Origin: DATEJJ01 sp039649115
GTDB taxonomy: Bacteria > Actinomycetota > Actinomycetes > Mycobacteriales > Micromonosporaceae
Length of the DNA: 20,660 bases
NCBI GenBank assembly: GCA_039649115.1
Contig: JBBWZQ010000385.1
Span: 1 to 20,660, forward strand
Direction: 5' to 3'
In this document: piece by piece, positions 1 through 7,499 of the stretch
Layout: the number at the start of each line of letters is the position of its first letter
How positions within the stretch are numbered: position 1 is the first letter of the stretch
Program-made: the position numbers and the translations under genes
Notes under the pieces: model-generated
Told to the model about the DNA's origin: nothing
The model's input: only the letters and a program-made list of their open reading frames with translations
Database searches by the model: none

Positions 1-2
1 GG

Positions 3-203
3 CTGGTGGAGCGGACGGTCGACCCGTCGCACGGGCGCATCCTGCGGATGGCGCTCACCGACGACGGCGCGCGGCTGCTGGACGAGGTCGACCCGGTCGT
101 CTCCGAGCTGTCGGACGAGGTGATGGCCGACGTGCCGCCCGAGCATCGCGAGATCGTGGTCGAGGGGCTGGTCGCCTGCATGCGGGCGTTGCGCCAGCGC
201 TGA
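3..203 (+). CDS. MarR-family transcriptional regulator, C-terminal part (5' end outside window)
   Basis: The reading frame enters from the left edge and ends at TGA 201-203, leaving about 66 residues. It opens with LVERTVDPSHGRI followed by ALTDDGARLL. This is the usual end of the MarR wing (charged hairpin, then an 'R..LTD.G..LL' strand) leading into the C-terminal dimerisation helix, which here is rich in Glu and Val. MarR proteins are small dimeric repressors that usually sense phenolic or other aromatic ligands. The gene converges on the amidohydrolase at 208-1074 with only 4 nt between the stops, so it may not control it directly. The family call rests on the wing motif alone because the recognition helix is not in view. 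Confidence 0.75.
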   Translation: MVERTVDPSHGRILRMALTDDGARLLDEVDPVVSELSDEVMADVPPEHREIVVEGLVACMRALRQR

Positions 204-207
204 GCGT

Positions 208-1074
208 CTACAGGCCCAGCAGCCTGACGGCGTTCTGCTTGAGCACCAGCGGGCGGACCTCGTCCTTGATCGGCAGCTTCTCGAAGTCCGCCAGCCAGCG
301 GTCCGGCGTGATGAGCGGGAAGTCGGAGCCGAACAGCATCTTGTGCTTGAGCAGCCCGTTGACGTAGCGCACGAGCACGTCGGGGAAGTACTTCGGCGAC
401 CAACCCGACAGGTCGATGTGGACCAACGGCTTGTGCGTGGCCACCGCGAGCGCCTCGTCCTGCCAGGGGAAGGACGGGTGGGCGAGGATGATGGTCAGGC
501 CGGGAAAGTCCGCCGCCACGTCGTCGACGTGCACCGGGTTGGAGTATCTGAGCCGCACTCCGCCACCGCCGGGCGCGCCGGCACCGATGCCCGTCTGTCC
601 AGTGTGGAACACGACGGGCAGGCCCAGCTCCTCGATCGCCGCGTAGAACGGGTACACCGAGCGGTCGTTGGGGTAGAAGGCCTGCACGTTGGGGTGGAAC
701 TTGAAGCCGCGCACGCCGTGCTCGCCGACCAGCCGGCGCGCCGCGCGTACCCCCGCGAGCCCCTTCGCCGGGTCGATGCTGGCGAACGGGATGAGCACGT
801 CGGGGTGGTCGGCGGCGGCCTGCGCGACCTCCTCGTTGGGTACCCCCGGCACCCCGGTGGCCGCCTCGGCGTCCACGGTGAAGACCACCGCGACCATCCG
901 GCGCTCCCGGTAGTACCCGGCGATCTCGGCCAGCGTCGGGCGGTCCTGCCGCCCGGTCTTGAAGTATTCGCTGCTGGCGGCGGTCAGCTCGGCGGGCAGC
1001 GACCCCGCACCGCGCGCCGAGACCTCGGCATGCACATGCACGTCGATCGCCACCACGTCATCCAGATTCACCAC
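208..1074 (-). CDS. Amidohydrolase-2 family metal-dependent hydrolase/decarboxylase
   Basis: This is a 288-residue TIM-barrel protein of the amidohydrolase_2 (ACMSD-like) family. Visible metal-site landmarks are the N-terminal D-x-H-x-H (His13, His15 in IDVHVH), GFKFHP near 124-128, VFHTG with His157, LAHP with His199, and FGSDFP with Asp251. It ends in the family's usual N-A-x-x-L-L helix. Members hydrolyse or decarboxylate small carboxylated rings and amides, often in aromatic breakdown; the substrate here cannot be read from sequence. The start is GTG 1074, with a second GTG directly after it; the ribosome site is weak, so either may be used. It lies downstream of the VWA gene on the same strand but is separated from it by a strong hairpin, so it is probably a separate unit. 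Confidence 0.85.
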   Translation of the reverse strand: MVNLDDVVAIDVHVHAEVSARGAGSLPAELTAASSEYFKTGRQDRPTLAEIAGYYRERRMVAVVFTVDAEAATGVPGVPNEEVAQAAADHPDVLIPFASIDPAKGLAGVRAARRLVGEHGVRGFKFHPNVQAFYPNDRSVYPFYAAIEELGLPVVFHTGQTGIGAGAPGGGGVRLRYSNPVHVDDVAADFPGLTIILAHPSFPWQDEALAVATHKPLVHIDLSGWSPKYFPDVLVRYVNGLLKHKMLFGSDFPLITPDRWLADFEKLPIKDEVRPLVLKQNAVRLLGL

Positions 1075-1094
1075 CCACCAAGCTATCAGCCCTT

Positions 1095-1131
1095 CCTGGC
1101 GGCCCCCGGCCAGTGACCGGGGGCCGCCAGG
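1095..1131 (-). terminator. Strong 15-bp-stem hairpin between VWA gene and amidohydrolase
   Basis: CCTGGCGGCCCCCGG (1095-1109) is the perfect inverse complement of 1117-1131, with a 7-nt loop. It starts 10 nt after the stop codon of the VWA gene, as a terminator should. No T-run follows on the minus strand, which is common for actinobacterial hairpin terminators. Confidence 0.75.
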
Positions 1132-1141
1132 TACCGGCCGA

Positions 1142-2722
1142 CTACTTCGGTGGCGGCGGGACCAGACAGGTCACGGGAGCCGACACGTTGCCGTACCGGT
1201 CCGCGCCGACGATCAGCGCGTCACCCTTGAGCGTCACCTTGTAGTCGATGTCGCCCGAGCCCGGCTTGACGTTCTGCGGCGCGCCCGGCGCCTGTACCAG
1301 CTTGATCTTCGTACCGCTCGGGTACGGACCGAACTTCACCGACGTGTCCGCCGAGTCGATGATGTAGACGACAGCCGACGGGTCGGCGATGTCCTTGGCC
1401 TTCAGCACGAAGAACCCGTCCTCGTTCTTGGCCGGTGGCGTGGTGCCACCCGACGGGTTGTTCGTCTGCGCGCACGACGGTACCGGCGGCGTGGTGTCCA
1501 CCACGCGCATCGTCGCCCTGTCCGTACCCGTGTTCCCGGACGAGTCGGTCGCCGTGCAGGTGACCGTCGTCGCACCGATCGGGAACGTGCCCCCCGACGG
1601 TGGCGCGCAGGACGGCGTCAGGTCACCGTCCACATTGTCATGTGCGGTGGCCGGATAGCTGACGACCGCGCCGGCCGGGCCGGTGGCCTCCACCGTCTTG
1701 TCGTCGACCACGACCACCGGTGGCGTCGTGTCGTTGACGTGCACGGTGATTGTCTCGATGAACGCCGGACCGGCCGCCGCTCCATTGAGCTGGAAGTCGA
1801 CGGTGCAGTGCAGGGTGCCGCCCTGCGGCGCGGTAGCCGAGACCGACACCGTCTCCACGAACGTGGCGTCGGCACCGCTGGGTACGGTCACCGGCCCGTG
1901 GTCGAACGACGCCGACAGGCCCGGGTCGCAGGTGACCACGGGCGCGACCGTGACGTCGAGGTTGTGCAGGCCCGACAGGATCGCCGCGGACACGCCGGCC
2001 GAGCTGACCGGGACGAGCTGACCACCGGTGGCGTTGACCGCGCCCGTCGCCTGGCCGTCGCTGTCGAGTGCGGACACGTCCACGGCGATCACCCGGGTCG
2101 ACGCCGCGTTCAGTGCCCCGATCGCGTCGGCGAGACTGTGGCCGTTGCTGGGATCGTGGCTGGGCGCGTCGCCCACGAGGACCACGATGCGGCTGCTGCC
2201 GGTCCGGTACGCGATGGCGCCCGTGGACACCTGGAACAGCGCGTTGATCCAGTCCTCGGGAAAGTCACACCCGCCGCTCGCCGAGTACGTGTTGACGGCC
2301 GCCTGGACGTCCGCCTCGACGGCGGTGAGGTTCTGCTCCACCACGAACGCGTCCGGGTCGCAGCCCTCGGTGTCCTTGTAGGACGCGACGGCGAACTGGG
2401 CGGTCGGCGCTGCGGCCTTCACGTCCGTGACCACCTGGTGCAGGTTGGCCTGGACGTTGGCGATCGCGCCGCCCATGCTGCCGGTGTTGTCGACCAGCAG
2501 CACCACGTCCGGGTTCGGCGGGATCTCGGGCGTGTGCACGGTCTTGTTGACGGTGAACGACGTGGCCTGGTTGGCGTGCTGGTCGACGGATCCGGGATCG
2601 ACTCCCGGCGTCGCCGCGCTGGCCGTGCCGCCGAGACCGACGGCGATCGTGGTCAACCCGCCGAGCAGGCCGGCTCGCCAGAGGCGGGGCCGCCACCGGG
2701 AGAGTGCGAACGGGATGCGCAT
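1142..2722 (-). CDS. Secreted von Willebrand factor A / HYR domain protein
   Basis: The start is set at ATG 2722, because it is followed directly by a Sec signal peptide: basic MRIPFALSRWRPRLWR, hydrophobic core, and cleavage near TASA-AT at 36-38. The mature protein (526-residue precursor) has a VWA domain at about 70-255, with a MIDAS-like DNTGSMGG (78-85) and VVLVGDAPSHD near 180-190. A linking beta-rich region follows. A HYR repeat spans about 330-410 (DTTPPVVVVDD ... FPIGATTVTCTATDSSGNTGT), and a second TTPP-initiated beta-domain ends in PPPPK. VWA domains bind ligands through a metal ion and HYR is an Ig-like adhesion fold, so an extracellular or wall-associated binding role is likely. 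There is no LPXTG motif or C-terminal membrane helix, so how it is retained is unknown. It is preceded by a 234-bp gap containing no gene and followed by a strong hairpin. Confidence 0.85.
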   Translation of the reverse strand: MRIPFALSRWRPRLWRAGLLGGLTTIAVGLGGTASAATPGVDPGSVDQHANQATSFTVNKTVHTPEIPPNPDVVLLVDNTGSMGGAIANVQANLHQVVTDVKAAAPTAQFAVASYKDTEGCDPDAFVVEQNLTAVEADVQAAVNTYSASGGCDFPEDWINALFQVSTGAIAYRTGSSRIVVLVGDAPSHDPSNGHSLADAIGALNAASTRVIAVDVSALDSDGQATGAVNATGGQLVPVSSAGVSAAILSGLHNLDVTVAPVVTCDPGLSASFDHGPVTVPSGADATFVETVSVSATAPQGGTLHCTVDFQLNGAAAGPAFIETITVHVNDTTPPVVVVDDKTVEATGPAGAVVSYPATAHDNVDGDLTPSCAPPSGGTFPIGATTVTCTATDSSGNTGTDRATMRVVDTTPPVPSCAQTNNPSGGTTPPAKNEDGFFVLKAKDIADPSAVVYIIDSADTSVKFGPYPSGTKIKLVQAPGAPQNVKPGSGDIDYKVTLKGDALIVGADRYGNVSAPVTCLVPPPPK

Positions 2723-2956
2723 ATGTTCTGTTGCCCCTGTCTTTCGTTGTGCGGCCACCCGCCTGGAGCCGCCGGATGGCGGCCACGACAGGCGTGGGCG
2801 TGTCGTCACGCTAAGACGGGGTGCGGTACGGGCGCAGCCGAACAGCTGTCGAGGCACCCGGAAGTGCCGTCGGGCCGACGGTGCCCGAGTTGTGCGCGGT
2901 GCCCAACACCCCGACGTCCTGCGCCGCCGTGACCACCTGGGTGCTGGCGCCGAGAT
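2723..2956. other. Gene-free gap between VWA gene and DUF1684 gene
   Basis: No credible coding sequence lies here. The ORF of the VWA protein can be extended back to 2857, but that extension lacks signal-peptide logic and was discarded. A short hairpin, CCGTCG-GGC-CGACGG at 2867-2881, lies 76 nt past the DUF1684 stop and could end that transcript. The VWA promoter should also lie here, but I could not place it. Confidence 0.5.
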
Positions 2957-3556
2957 TCAGACGCGCTCGCCGGCGGGGATCGGCGTGGCGAGCCAGTTCT
3001 CCCTCGGCGCGAGAGGGCAGAGGTACCGGGAGTTGTAGACGCAGGACGGGTTGTACGCGTAGTTGAAGTCGAGCACGACCTCGTCACCGGCGACCGTGAG
3101 ACCCCGGCCGAACGTCCCCTTGATCGTGTCCGCCAGGTACCGGCCGCCGCCGTACGTCTCCCGGCCGGCCGTCGCGTCCCGGAACGGCAGGAACAGCCCG
3201 CCGCCGTACCCGGTGATCCAGAAGAGGGTCAGCTCGCCGAACGGCGTGACCAGCCGCGCCTCCCGCCGGCAGCGGATCGCGCCGTCCTCGCCGCCCGTCT
3301 CGATGACGAGCTCGGCGTCGTCGGACGGTGCCGCCAGCCGCGCCGGCACCCGGTACCGCCGGTCGTAGTCGAAGTAGGGCAGCCCGGTGAAGGAGGCCCG
3401 GGTCGCCGGCTCCAGTGCGGACTGCGGGTGGTCGCGGAACAGCCGCTCCCGGGCGGCGCGGAAGGCGGTCCACCCCTCGACGCCGTCGACCGGCGGCGTG
3501 AGGTACATCTCCGCGACCCGCCGCCGGTAGTCCGCGAGTTCCAGGCCTTCACCCAT
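2957..3556 (-). CDS. DUF1684 domain protein
   Basis: A 199-residue soluble protein matching the DUF1684 pattern. Landmarks in order are a 'FR..RERLF.DHPQSAL' segment, GLPYFDYDRRYRVPARL, a 'G....RR.AR...PFGELTLFW' strand pair, FLPFRDATAGRETYGGGRYL, and the C-terminal LDFNYAYNPSCVYNSRYLCPLAP followed by EN and the terminal IPAGERV. The family has no settled biochemical role that I can name. The start at ATG 3556 overlaps the 3' end of the FluG-like amidohydrolase by 8 nt and has a GA-rich ribosome site (GAGGGGGAG), so the two genes are almost certainly co-transcribed. That position suggests a role linked to the amidohydrolase/glutamine synthetase pair, but this is inference. Confidence 0.85.
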   Translation of the reverse strand: MGEGLELADYRRRVAEMYLTPPVDGVEGWTAFRAARERLFRDHPQSALEPATRASFTGLPYFDYDRRYRVPARLAAPSDDAELVIETGGEDGAIRCRREARLVTPFGELTLFWITGYGGGLFLPFRDATAGRETYGGGRYLADTIKGTFGRGLTVAGDEVVLDFNYAYNPSCVYNSRYLCPLAPRENWLATPIPAGERV

Positions 3557-4670
3557 CCGGCTCCCCCTCGGTCAGGCGGTACGCGCGGCGGGCGTTGCCG
3601 GCGCCGATCAGGCCGGCGACGCGGCGCGCGTCGTCCTCGGTCCACGCGTCTGCGGCGAGGCCGTCGCGCAGCACGTCCGACAGCGCGCGGCGGAACAGCA
3701 GGGTGCCCAGGTGGTACAGCTCCGGCAGGCCGTACGCGTCGGTGGAGAACAGGAACTTGCCGAACGGGGCCAGCTCCAGGGCCTCGGCCAGCAGAGCCGT
3801 CGCGCGCTGCCCGACACCGTGGGTGGCGAGTCCCACGTCGAGGAAGACGTGCGGGAAAACCTGCGCCAGGTACCCCGCCTCACGGTGGTAGGGGTAGTTG
3901 TGCAGCAGCATGACCGGGACCCCGGTCGGCTCGGTCGCGCGCAGCAGCCCGGTCAGCAGCAGCGGGTTGCACCGGTGCAGGTCCACGTCGCGGTCGCCGT
4001 ACCCGACGTGCACCTGCACCGGCCGGCCGAGGTCGACGGCGGTCCAGATGAGGAACCGGTGCAGCACCTCGTCGGCGAGGCGCGGCGCGCCGGCGGACCG
4101 GCTGGCCGCGGCGGCCACCTCCGGGTCCGTGGGTCGCCGGCCGGACAGGTCGAGCCCCACCCGGTACGCCGCGATGGTCTTGAATGCCACGGCGGACCGG
4201 GCGGCCTCGGCGAGCCGCGCGCGCACCTCGCCGGCGAAGCCGGTGGCGCCGCCGGCGGCGAGCACCTCCTCGGCGACCCGCTCCAGCCGGACCACCTGGT
4301 GGGCCGGCGCTCCCGCCACGGCGCCCAGCTCGCCCGGTTCGAGCACCGGGTGCGGCGCGTATCCGGTGTCCACGAACAGCGCCGCCAGGCCCGCCCCGCC
4401 CAGGAAGCGGCGGGTCACCTCGGCGGCGCCCAGGTCGGCGCGGCGAGCCAGGTACTCCTCCGGCGTGGCGTGCGCGCCGAGGCCGAGGACGGGTGGGCAC
4501 CAGCGGCGCACGGCGAAGCCGATCCGCGAGTCGAAGAAGGTGGTACCGGGTGCCGGCGGCGCGCCCGCCTCGGTCAGCAGCGCCTCGAAGCCGGGCCGGT
4601 CCACGTCGCCGCGCAGCACCCCGTGGCAGTGGTGGTCGACGAGCGGCAAGGTCTCGACCCACGGCAGCAT
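3549..4670 (-). CDS. FluG-like amidohydrolase (partner of the divergent glutamine synthetase)
   Basis: A 373-residue TIM-barrel amidohydrolase resembling the N-terminal half of FluG. Visible metal/active-site landmarks are VDHHCHG (His14, His16), AFKTIAAYR with Lys164, VQVHVGYGD with His221, MLLHNYPYH with His257, and LFSTDAYGLPE with Asp311. The last motif is characteristic of FluG-type members. Such enzymes are thought to cleave a gamma-glutamyl or related amide, which would oppose or process the product of the adjacent synthetase. The start is ATG 4670. No good Shine-Dalgarno sequence is visible upstream (only ATCACGGC), so translation may be leaderless. It shares a 97-bp divergent promoter region with the synthetase gene and overlaps the DUF1684 gene by 8 nt. 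The exact substrate is unknown. Confidence 0.82.
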   Translation of the reverse strand: MLPWVETLPLVDHHCHGVLRGDVDRPGFEALLTEAGAPPAPGTTFFDSRIGFAVRRWCPPVLGLGAHATPEEYLARRADLGAAEVTRRFLGGAGLAALFVDTGYAPHPVLEPGELGAVAGAPAHQVVRLERVAEEVLAAGGATGFAGEVRARLAEAARSAVAFKTIAAYRVGLDLSGRRPTDPEVAAAASRSAGAPRLADEVLHRFLIWTAVDLGRPVQVHVGYGDRDVDLHRCNPLLLTGLLRATEPTGVPVMLLHNYPYHREAGYLAQVFPHVFLDVGLATHGVGQRATALLAEALELAPFGKFLFSTDAYGLPELYHLGTLLFRRALSDVLRDGLAADAWTEDDARRVAGLIGAGNARRAYRLTEGEPDG

Positions 4671-4767
4671 GCCGTGATCGTAGGCCGGGTCCGGTTCGCG
4701 CGGGGAGCTTGCGGGTCCGCGACGGTGTCACGGTATCTTGCCGGACAGGCAGGGAGGAGACGGACAG
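4671..4767. promoter_or_regulatory. Divergent promoter region between FluG-like amidohydrolase and glutamine synthetase
   Basis: This 97-bp spacer must hold both promoters. For the plus strand, TTGCGG (4709-4714) and TATCTT (4734-4739) form a plausible -35/-10 pair with a long 19-nt spacer. AGGGAGGAGA (4751-4760), 7 nt before ATG 4768, is a strong ribosome site and decides the synthetase start over the upstream in-frame TTG at 4738. No GlnR-like box could be supported. Confidence 0.45.
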
Positions 4768-6147
4768 ATGGAACCAGGCGAGCGCGCGCACCAGGCCGCG
4801 GCGGCGCGGCAGGCGGTGGCCGGCCTGACCGACCGCGCGGTGGCCGGTGTCGCGGTGACGTGGGTGGACAACAGCGGGGTGACCCGCGTCAAAACGGTAC
4901 CGGTGGCACGGCTGGAGCGGGCCGCGCAGTGGGGCATCGGCGCCTCCCCCGTCTTCGACACCTTCCTCTACGACGACTCGACCGTGCTGGGGCGCTTCGC
5001 CGGCGGGCCGGTCGGCGACCTGCGGCTGCACCCCGACCTGGGTCGGCTCACCGTGCTCGCGGCGCAGCCCGGCTGGGCCTGGGCGCCGGCCGACCGGTAC
5101 GACCAGGACGGCGTGCCCCACCCGCAGGACGCGCGCACGCTGGCCCGCCGCGAGGTGGCCCGGCTGGCGGAGCTCGGGTACGCGGTGCGGGCCGGGTTCG
5201 AGGTGGAGTGGTGCGTCTCGCTGGGTACCGCCTCTGACGAGTTCACCCCCGCCTGCCAGGGCCCGGCGTACGGGATGGCCCGGCTGACCGAGCTGTCGGA
5301 CTACCTGCGCGAGGTGCTCGACGCGCTGGCCGCCCAGCAGGTGCCCGTCGAGCAGTTGCACCCCGAGTACGCGGCCGGACAGTGCGAGGTGTCGGTGGCC
5401 GCCGAGGACCCGGTGGGCGCGGCGGACACCGCGGTGCTGGTCCGCGAGACCATCCGCGCGGTCAGCGTCCGGCGGGGACTGCGCGCCACGTTCGCGCCGA
5501 AGGTGCTCGCGCAGGGCGTCGGCAACGGTGGGCACCTGCACGTCAGCCTGTGGCGCGACGGGGTCAACCTGATGTCGGGAGGTCCCGGAAGGTACGGCCT
5601 CACGCCGGACGGCGAGGCGTTCACGGCCGGCATCCTGTCCCGGCTGCCCGCGCTGCTCCCGTTCGGCGCGCCCTCGGTCGCGAGTTACCTGCGCCTGGTC
5701 CCATCGCACTGGGCCGGCGCCTTCGCCTGCTGGGGCCGGGAGAACCGGGAGGCGGCCATGCGGTTCATCACCGGTGTCGAGGGCAACCGGGACACCGCGG
5801 CGAATGTCGAGATCAAGTGCTTCGACGCGGCCGCCAACCCGTACCTCGCGGTGGCGGCGCTGCTGTGCGCCGGGCGCGCGGGCCTCGCCGAGCGGGCGAG
5901 CCTGCCCGAACCGGTGGAGGTGGACCCGGCGTCGCTGGACCCGGACGACCGGGCCGCGCGGGGCATCGCGGCGCTGCCGGCGAGCCTGGACGAGGCGGTG
6001 GCCGCGATGGAGGCCGAACCGGTGCTGGCCGAGGCGCTCGGCGAGGTACTGGTCGACACCGTGGCGGCGGTACGGCGCGGGGAGATCGCCAAGCTGGCCG
6101 GCGCCAGCCCGGAGGAGATCGCGGCGGCGACCCGCTGGCGGTACTGA
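4768..6147 (+). CDS. Glutamine synthetase family protein, FluG/GlnA4-like (gamma-glutamyl-amine ligase candidate)
   Basis: A 459-residue GS-fold ligase. Motifs in order are GFEVEW (Glu145, Glu147), AGQCEVSV with Glu207, GNGGHLHVSLW with His256 and His258, RENREAAMRF (324-333), and VEIKCFDAAANPYLA (347-361). The last is the E-x-[RK] glutamate-site motif; Lys350 replaces the Arg of housekeeping GlnA, and in my recollection Lys is common in FluG/GlnA4-type members. The adenylylation loop of GlnA1 is not apparent. It would activate glutamate with ATP and join it to an amine, which may be ammonia, ethanolamine or a polyamine. Divergent pairing with an amidohydrolase points to gamma-glutamylated amine metabolism rather than bulk nitrogen assimilation. 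The start is fixed by AGGGAGGAGA 7 nt upstream. Confidence 0.85.
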   Translation: MEPGERAHQAAAARQAVAGLTDRAVAGVAVTWVDNSGVTRVKTVPVARLERAAQWGIGASPVFDTFLYDDSTVLGRFAGGPVGDLRLHPDLGRLTVLAAQPGWAWAPADRYDQDGVPHPQDARTLARREVARLAELGYAVRAGFEVEWCVSLGTASDEFTPACQGPAYGMARLTELSDYLREVLDALAAQQVPVEQLHPEYAAGQCEVSVAAEDPVGAADTAVLVRETIRAVSVRRGLRATFAPKVLAQGVGNGGHLHVSLWRDGVNLMSGGPGRYGLTPDGEAFTAGILSRLPALLPFGAPSVASYLRLVPSHWAGAFACWGRENREAAMRFITGVEGNRDTAANVEIKCFDAAANPYLAVAALLCAGRAGLAERASLPEPVEVDPASLDPDDRAARGIAALPASLDEAVAAMEAEPVLAEALGEVLVDTVAAVRRGEIAKLAGASPEEIAAATRWRY

Positions 6148-6164
6148 GCCTCCGACGGCCTCCT

Positions 6165-6192
6165 TTGTCTTGACAAGTTCTCTTTTCGGTGG
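6165..6192 (+). promoter_or_regulatory. Promoter/operator of the ArsR-like regulator operon
   Basis: TTGTC-TT-GACAA (6165-6176) is a perfect 5-bp inverted repeat that overlaps a consensus -35 hexamer TTGACA (6170-6175). Eleven nt later comes CGGTGG (6187-6192). The same TTGACA-N11-CGGTGG arrangement precedes the truncated paralogue at 10,022. Placing the operator over the -35 fits autorepression by the regulator that follows. No clear -10 hexamer is present (GACGTT at the right distance). Confidence 0.55.
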
Positions 6193-6229
6193 GACGTTGG
6201 ACCCGGGGTACCGGGAAAAGGGGTGCGAC

Positions 6230-6844
6230 GTGTTCGAGGTGGCCGTGATCGAGGACCCGGCCGCGGCCGAGGTCTCGCTGGACCCGATCCGCGCCCGGCT
6301 GCTCGCCGAACTCGCCGAACCCGGCTCGGCCACCATGCTGGCCGGCCGCGTCGGGCTGCCCCGGCAGAAGGTGAACTACCACCTGCGCGAGCTGGAGCGG
6401 CACGGGCTTGTGGAGCTGGTCGAGGAGCGCCGCAAGGGCAACGTCACCGAGCGGCTGATGCGGGCCACCGCCGCGTCCTACGTCATCTCGCCGGCCGCGC
6501 TGGCCGCCGTGGCACCCGACCCGTCCCGCTCCCCCGACCAGCTGTCCGCGCACTGGATGCTCGCGCTGGCCGCCCGGCTGGTGCGCGAGGTCGGCACGCT
6601 GGTGACCGGCGCGGCGCGGGCCCGGCAGCGCCTCGCCACCTTCGCGCTGGACGGCGAGATCCGCTTCGCCTCCCCCGCCGACCGGGCCGCCTTCGTGGCG
6701 GAGCTCACCGCCTCGGTCACCGCGCTGGTCGGCAAGTACCACGACGAGGCCGCCCGCGGCGGGCGCGGCCACCGGGTGATCGTCGCGGTACACCCCAGCA
6801 TCACCGCGGCGCCGGAAGTCGCCGGGCCGAAGGGAGAGGCATGA
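6230..6844 (+). CDS. ArsR-type winged-helix transcriptional regulator with C-terminal sensor domain
   Basis: A 204-residue protein. Residues about 16-80 form a winged helix (LDPIRARLLAELAEPGSAT, recognition segment LPRQKVNYHLRELERHGL, wing VEERRKGNVTERLMRAT). Residues about 105-195 form a separate domain with LDGEIRFASPADRAAF and GKYHDEAARGG. The start at GTG 6230 is chosen because AAAAGGGG lies 7 nt upstream and VIEDPAAAEVSLDPIR is the usual N-terminus of this family; the longer frame merely runs back into the synthetase gene. Such regulators typically sit next to SRPBCC/AHSA1 genes. Here the neighbour is a cupin, while the SRPBCC gene at 8,108-9,691 has its own truncated copy of this regulator. 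Confidence 0.88.
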   Translation: MFEVAVIEDPAAAEVSLDPIRARLLAELAEPGSATMLAGRVGLPRQKVNYHLRELERHGLVELVEERRKGNVTERLMRATAASYVISPAALAAVAPDPSRSPDQLSAHWMLALAARLVREVGTLVTGAARARQRLATFALDGEIRFASPADRAAFVAELTASVTALVGKYHDEAARGGRGHRVIVAVHPSITAAPEVAGPKGEA

Positions 6845-6924
6845 GCGAGCGTCAGCGGGCGAACCATCAGGCTGAGCGCGCCTGCGAAGGGCGGCCCCGG
6901 CCCGACGGGACGGAGCCGGCGTGA
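6841..6924 (+). repeat. 27-codon linker ORF / probable intergenic repeat element between regulator and cupin
   Basis: An ATG at 6841 overlaps the regulator stop (ATGA). The frame runs 27 codons, begins MSERQRANHQAERA and ends in TGA at 6922-6924, overlapping the cupin start (GTGA). Its nucleotide core (GAGCGAGCGTCAGCG, then GGGCGAACCATCAGG) resembles a repeat that I recall between genes in Micromonospora-like genomes. Whether the peptide is made or is only a readable spacer is unknown. It contains the ribosome site of the cupin (GGAG at 6912-6915), so translation through it could couple the two genes. Confidence 0.5.
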
Positions 6925-7400
6925 GTTATCCGGAGCCGAAGTACCGCGGCGTCGGCGGCGAGCACAGTGCCACGTACCGCCCCGCCGGCCACCCACCCGA
7001 TCTGGTGTACCGCACCGGAAACACGGTGCACTACCTCGCCACCGGTGCGTCCACCAACGGCCAGTTCGGCCTGTACCGCTGGGAGATGGGTGCGCAGCCC
7101 AGCGGCCCGGACCCGCACTTCCACCGGTCGATCTCGGAGTCCTTCTTCATCCTCGCCGGCAGCGTGCGCATCTACGACGGCACCCGCTGGATCGACACGG
7201 CGCCGGGAGACTTCGTGCACGTACCCGAGGGCGGCGTGCACGCCTTCCGCAACGAGTCGGGCGCGCCGGCCTCGATGCTGCTGCACTTCGCGCCCGGCGC
7301 GCCGAGGGAGGGGTACTTCGAGGGACTCGTCGAGCTGGCCGGGGCCAGCGAGGCGGAGCGGGCCGAGTTCTTCCTGCGCCACGACACCTTCTGGCTGTAG
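6921..7400 (+). CDS. Cupin domain protein
   Basis: A 159-residue single-cupin protein. Both cupin motifs are intact. Motif 1 is PHFHRSISESFFILAG, with metal ligands His66, His68 and Glu73. Motif 2 is GDFVHVPEGGVHAFRN, with His107. It therefore probably binds one divalent metal, but the function (small-molecule binding, isomerase or dioxygenase) cannot be told from this. The start is GTG 6921, with GGAG 5 nt upstream. It overlaps the stop of the 27-codon linker ORF by 4 nt, which places it in one operon with the ArsR-type regulator. Convergent with the reductase gene at 7,500, and separated from it by a hairpin. Confidence 0.87.
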   Translation: MSYPEPKYRGVGGEHSATYRPAGHPPDLVYRTGNTVHYLATGASTNGQFGLYRWEMGAQPSGPDPHFHRSISESFFILAGSVRIYDGTRWIDTAPGDFVHVPEGGVHAFRNESGAPASMLLHFAPGAPREGYFEGLVELAGASEAERAEFFLRHDTFWL

Positions 7401-7422
7401 CCAGGTCCAACCTCCTGACCCG

Positions 7423-7474
7423 AAAAGTGCTCCTGAGCGGCGACCGATCGGTGCGGGCCCGAGGAGCACTTCTC
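7423..7474. terminator. Hairpin between convergent cupin and reductase genes
   Basis: AAGTGCTCCT (7425-7434) pairs perfectly with AGGAGCACTT (7462-7471). The loop contains a second palindrome, ACCGATCGGT (7443-7452). On the minus strand the stem is followed by TTTT (complement of 7423-7426), so it best terminates the reductase operon. It may also stop the cupin transcript. Confidence 0.75.
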
Positions 7475-7499
7475 CGGTGGTGGCGCGAGCTGGGCGTGG

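Noticed and set aside
959..2932. Very long plus-strand open frames (for example 959-2932, 3711-5237, 14,174-16,951)
   Set aside because: They are Arg/Gly/Val-rich shadows opposite genes with clear domains and arise from high GC content.
4671..4767. GlnR operator in the glutamine synthetase promoter
   Set aside because: No pair of GTNAC/GAAAC-like half-sites at proper spacing could be found.
5774..6229. Upstream extension of the ArsR-type regulator into the glutamine synthetase gene
   Set aside because: The extension is Arg/Trp-rich shadow sequence; GTG 6230 has a good ribosome site and a family-typical N-terminus.
3880..6336. 818-codon minus-strand frame across the glutamine synthetase
   Set aside because: Low-complexity shadow; the opposite strand encodes a complete GS with all active-site motifs.
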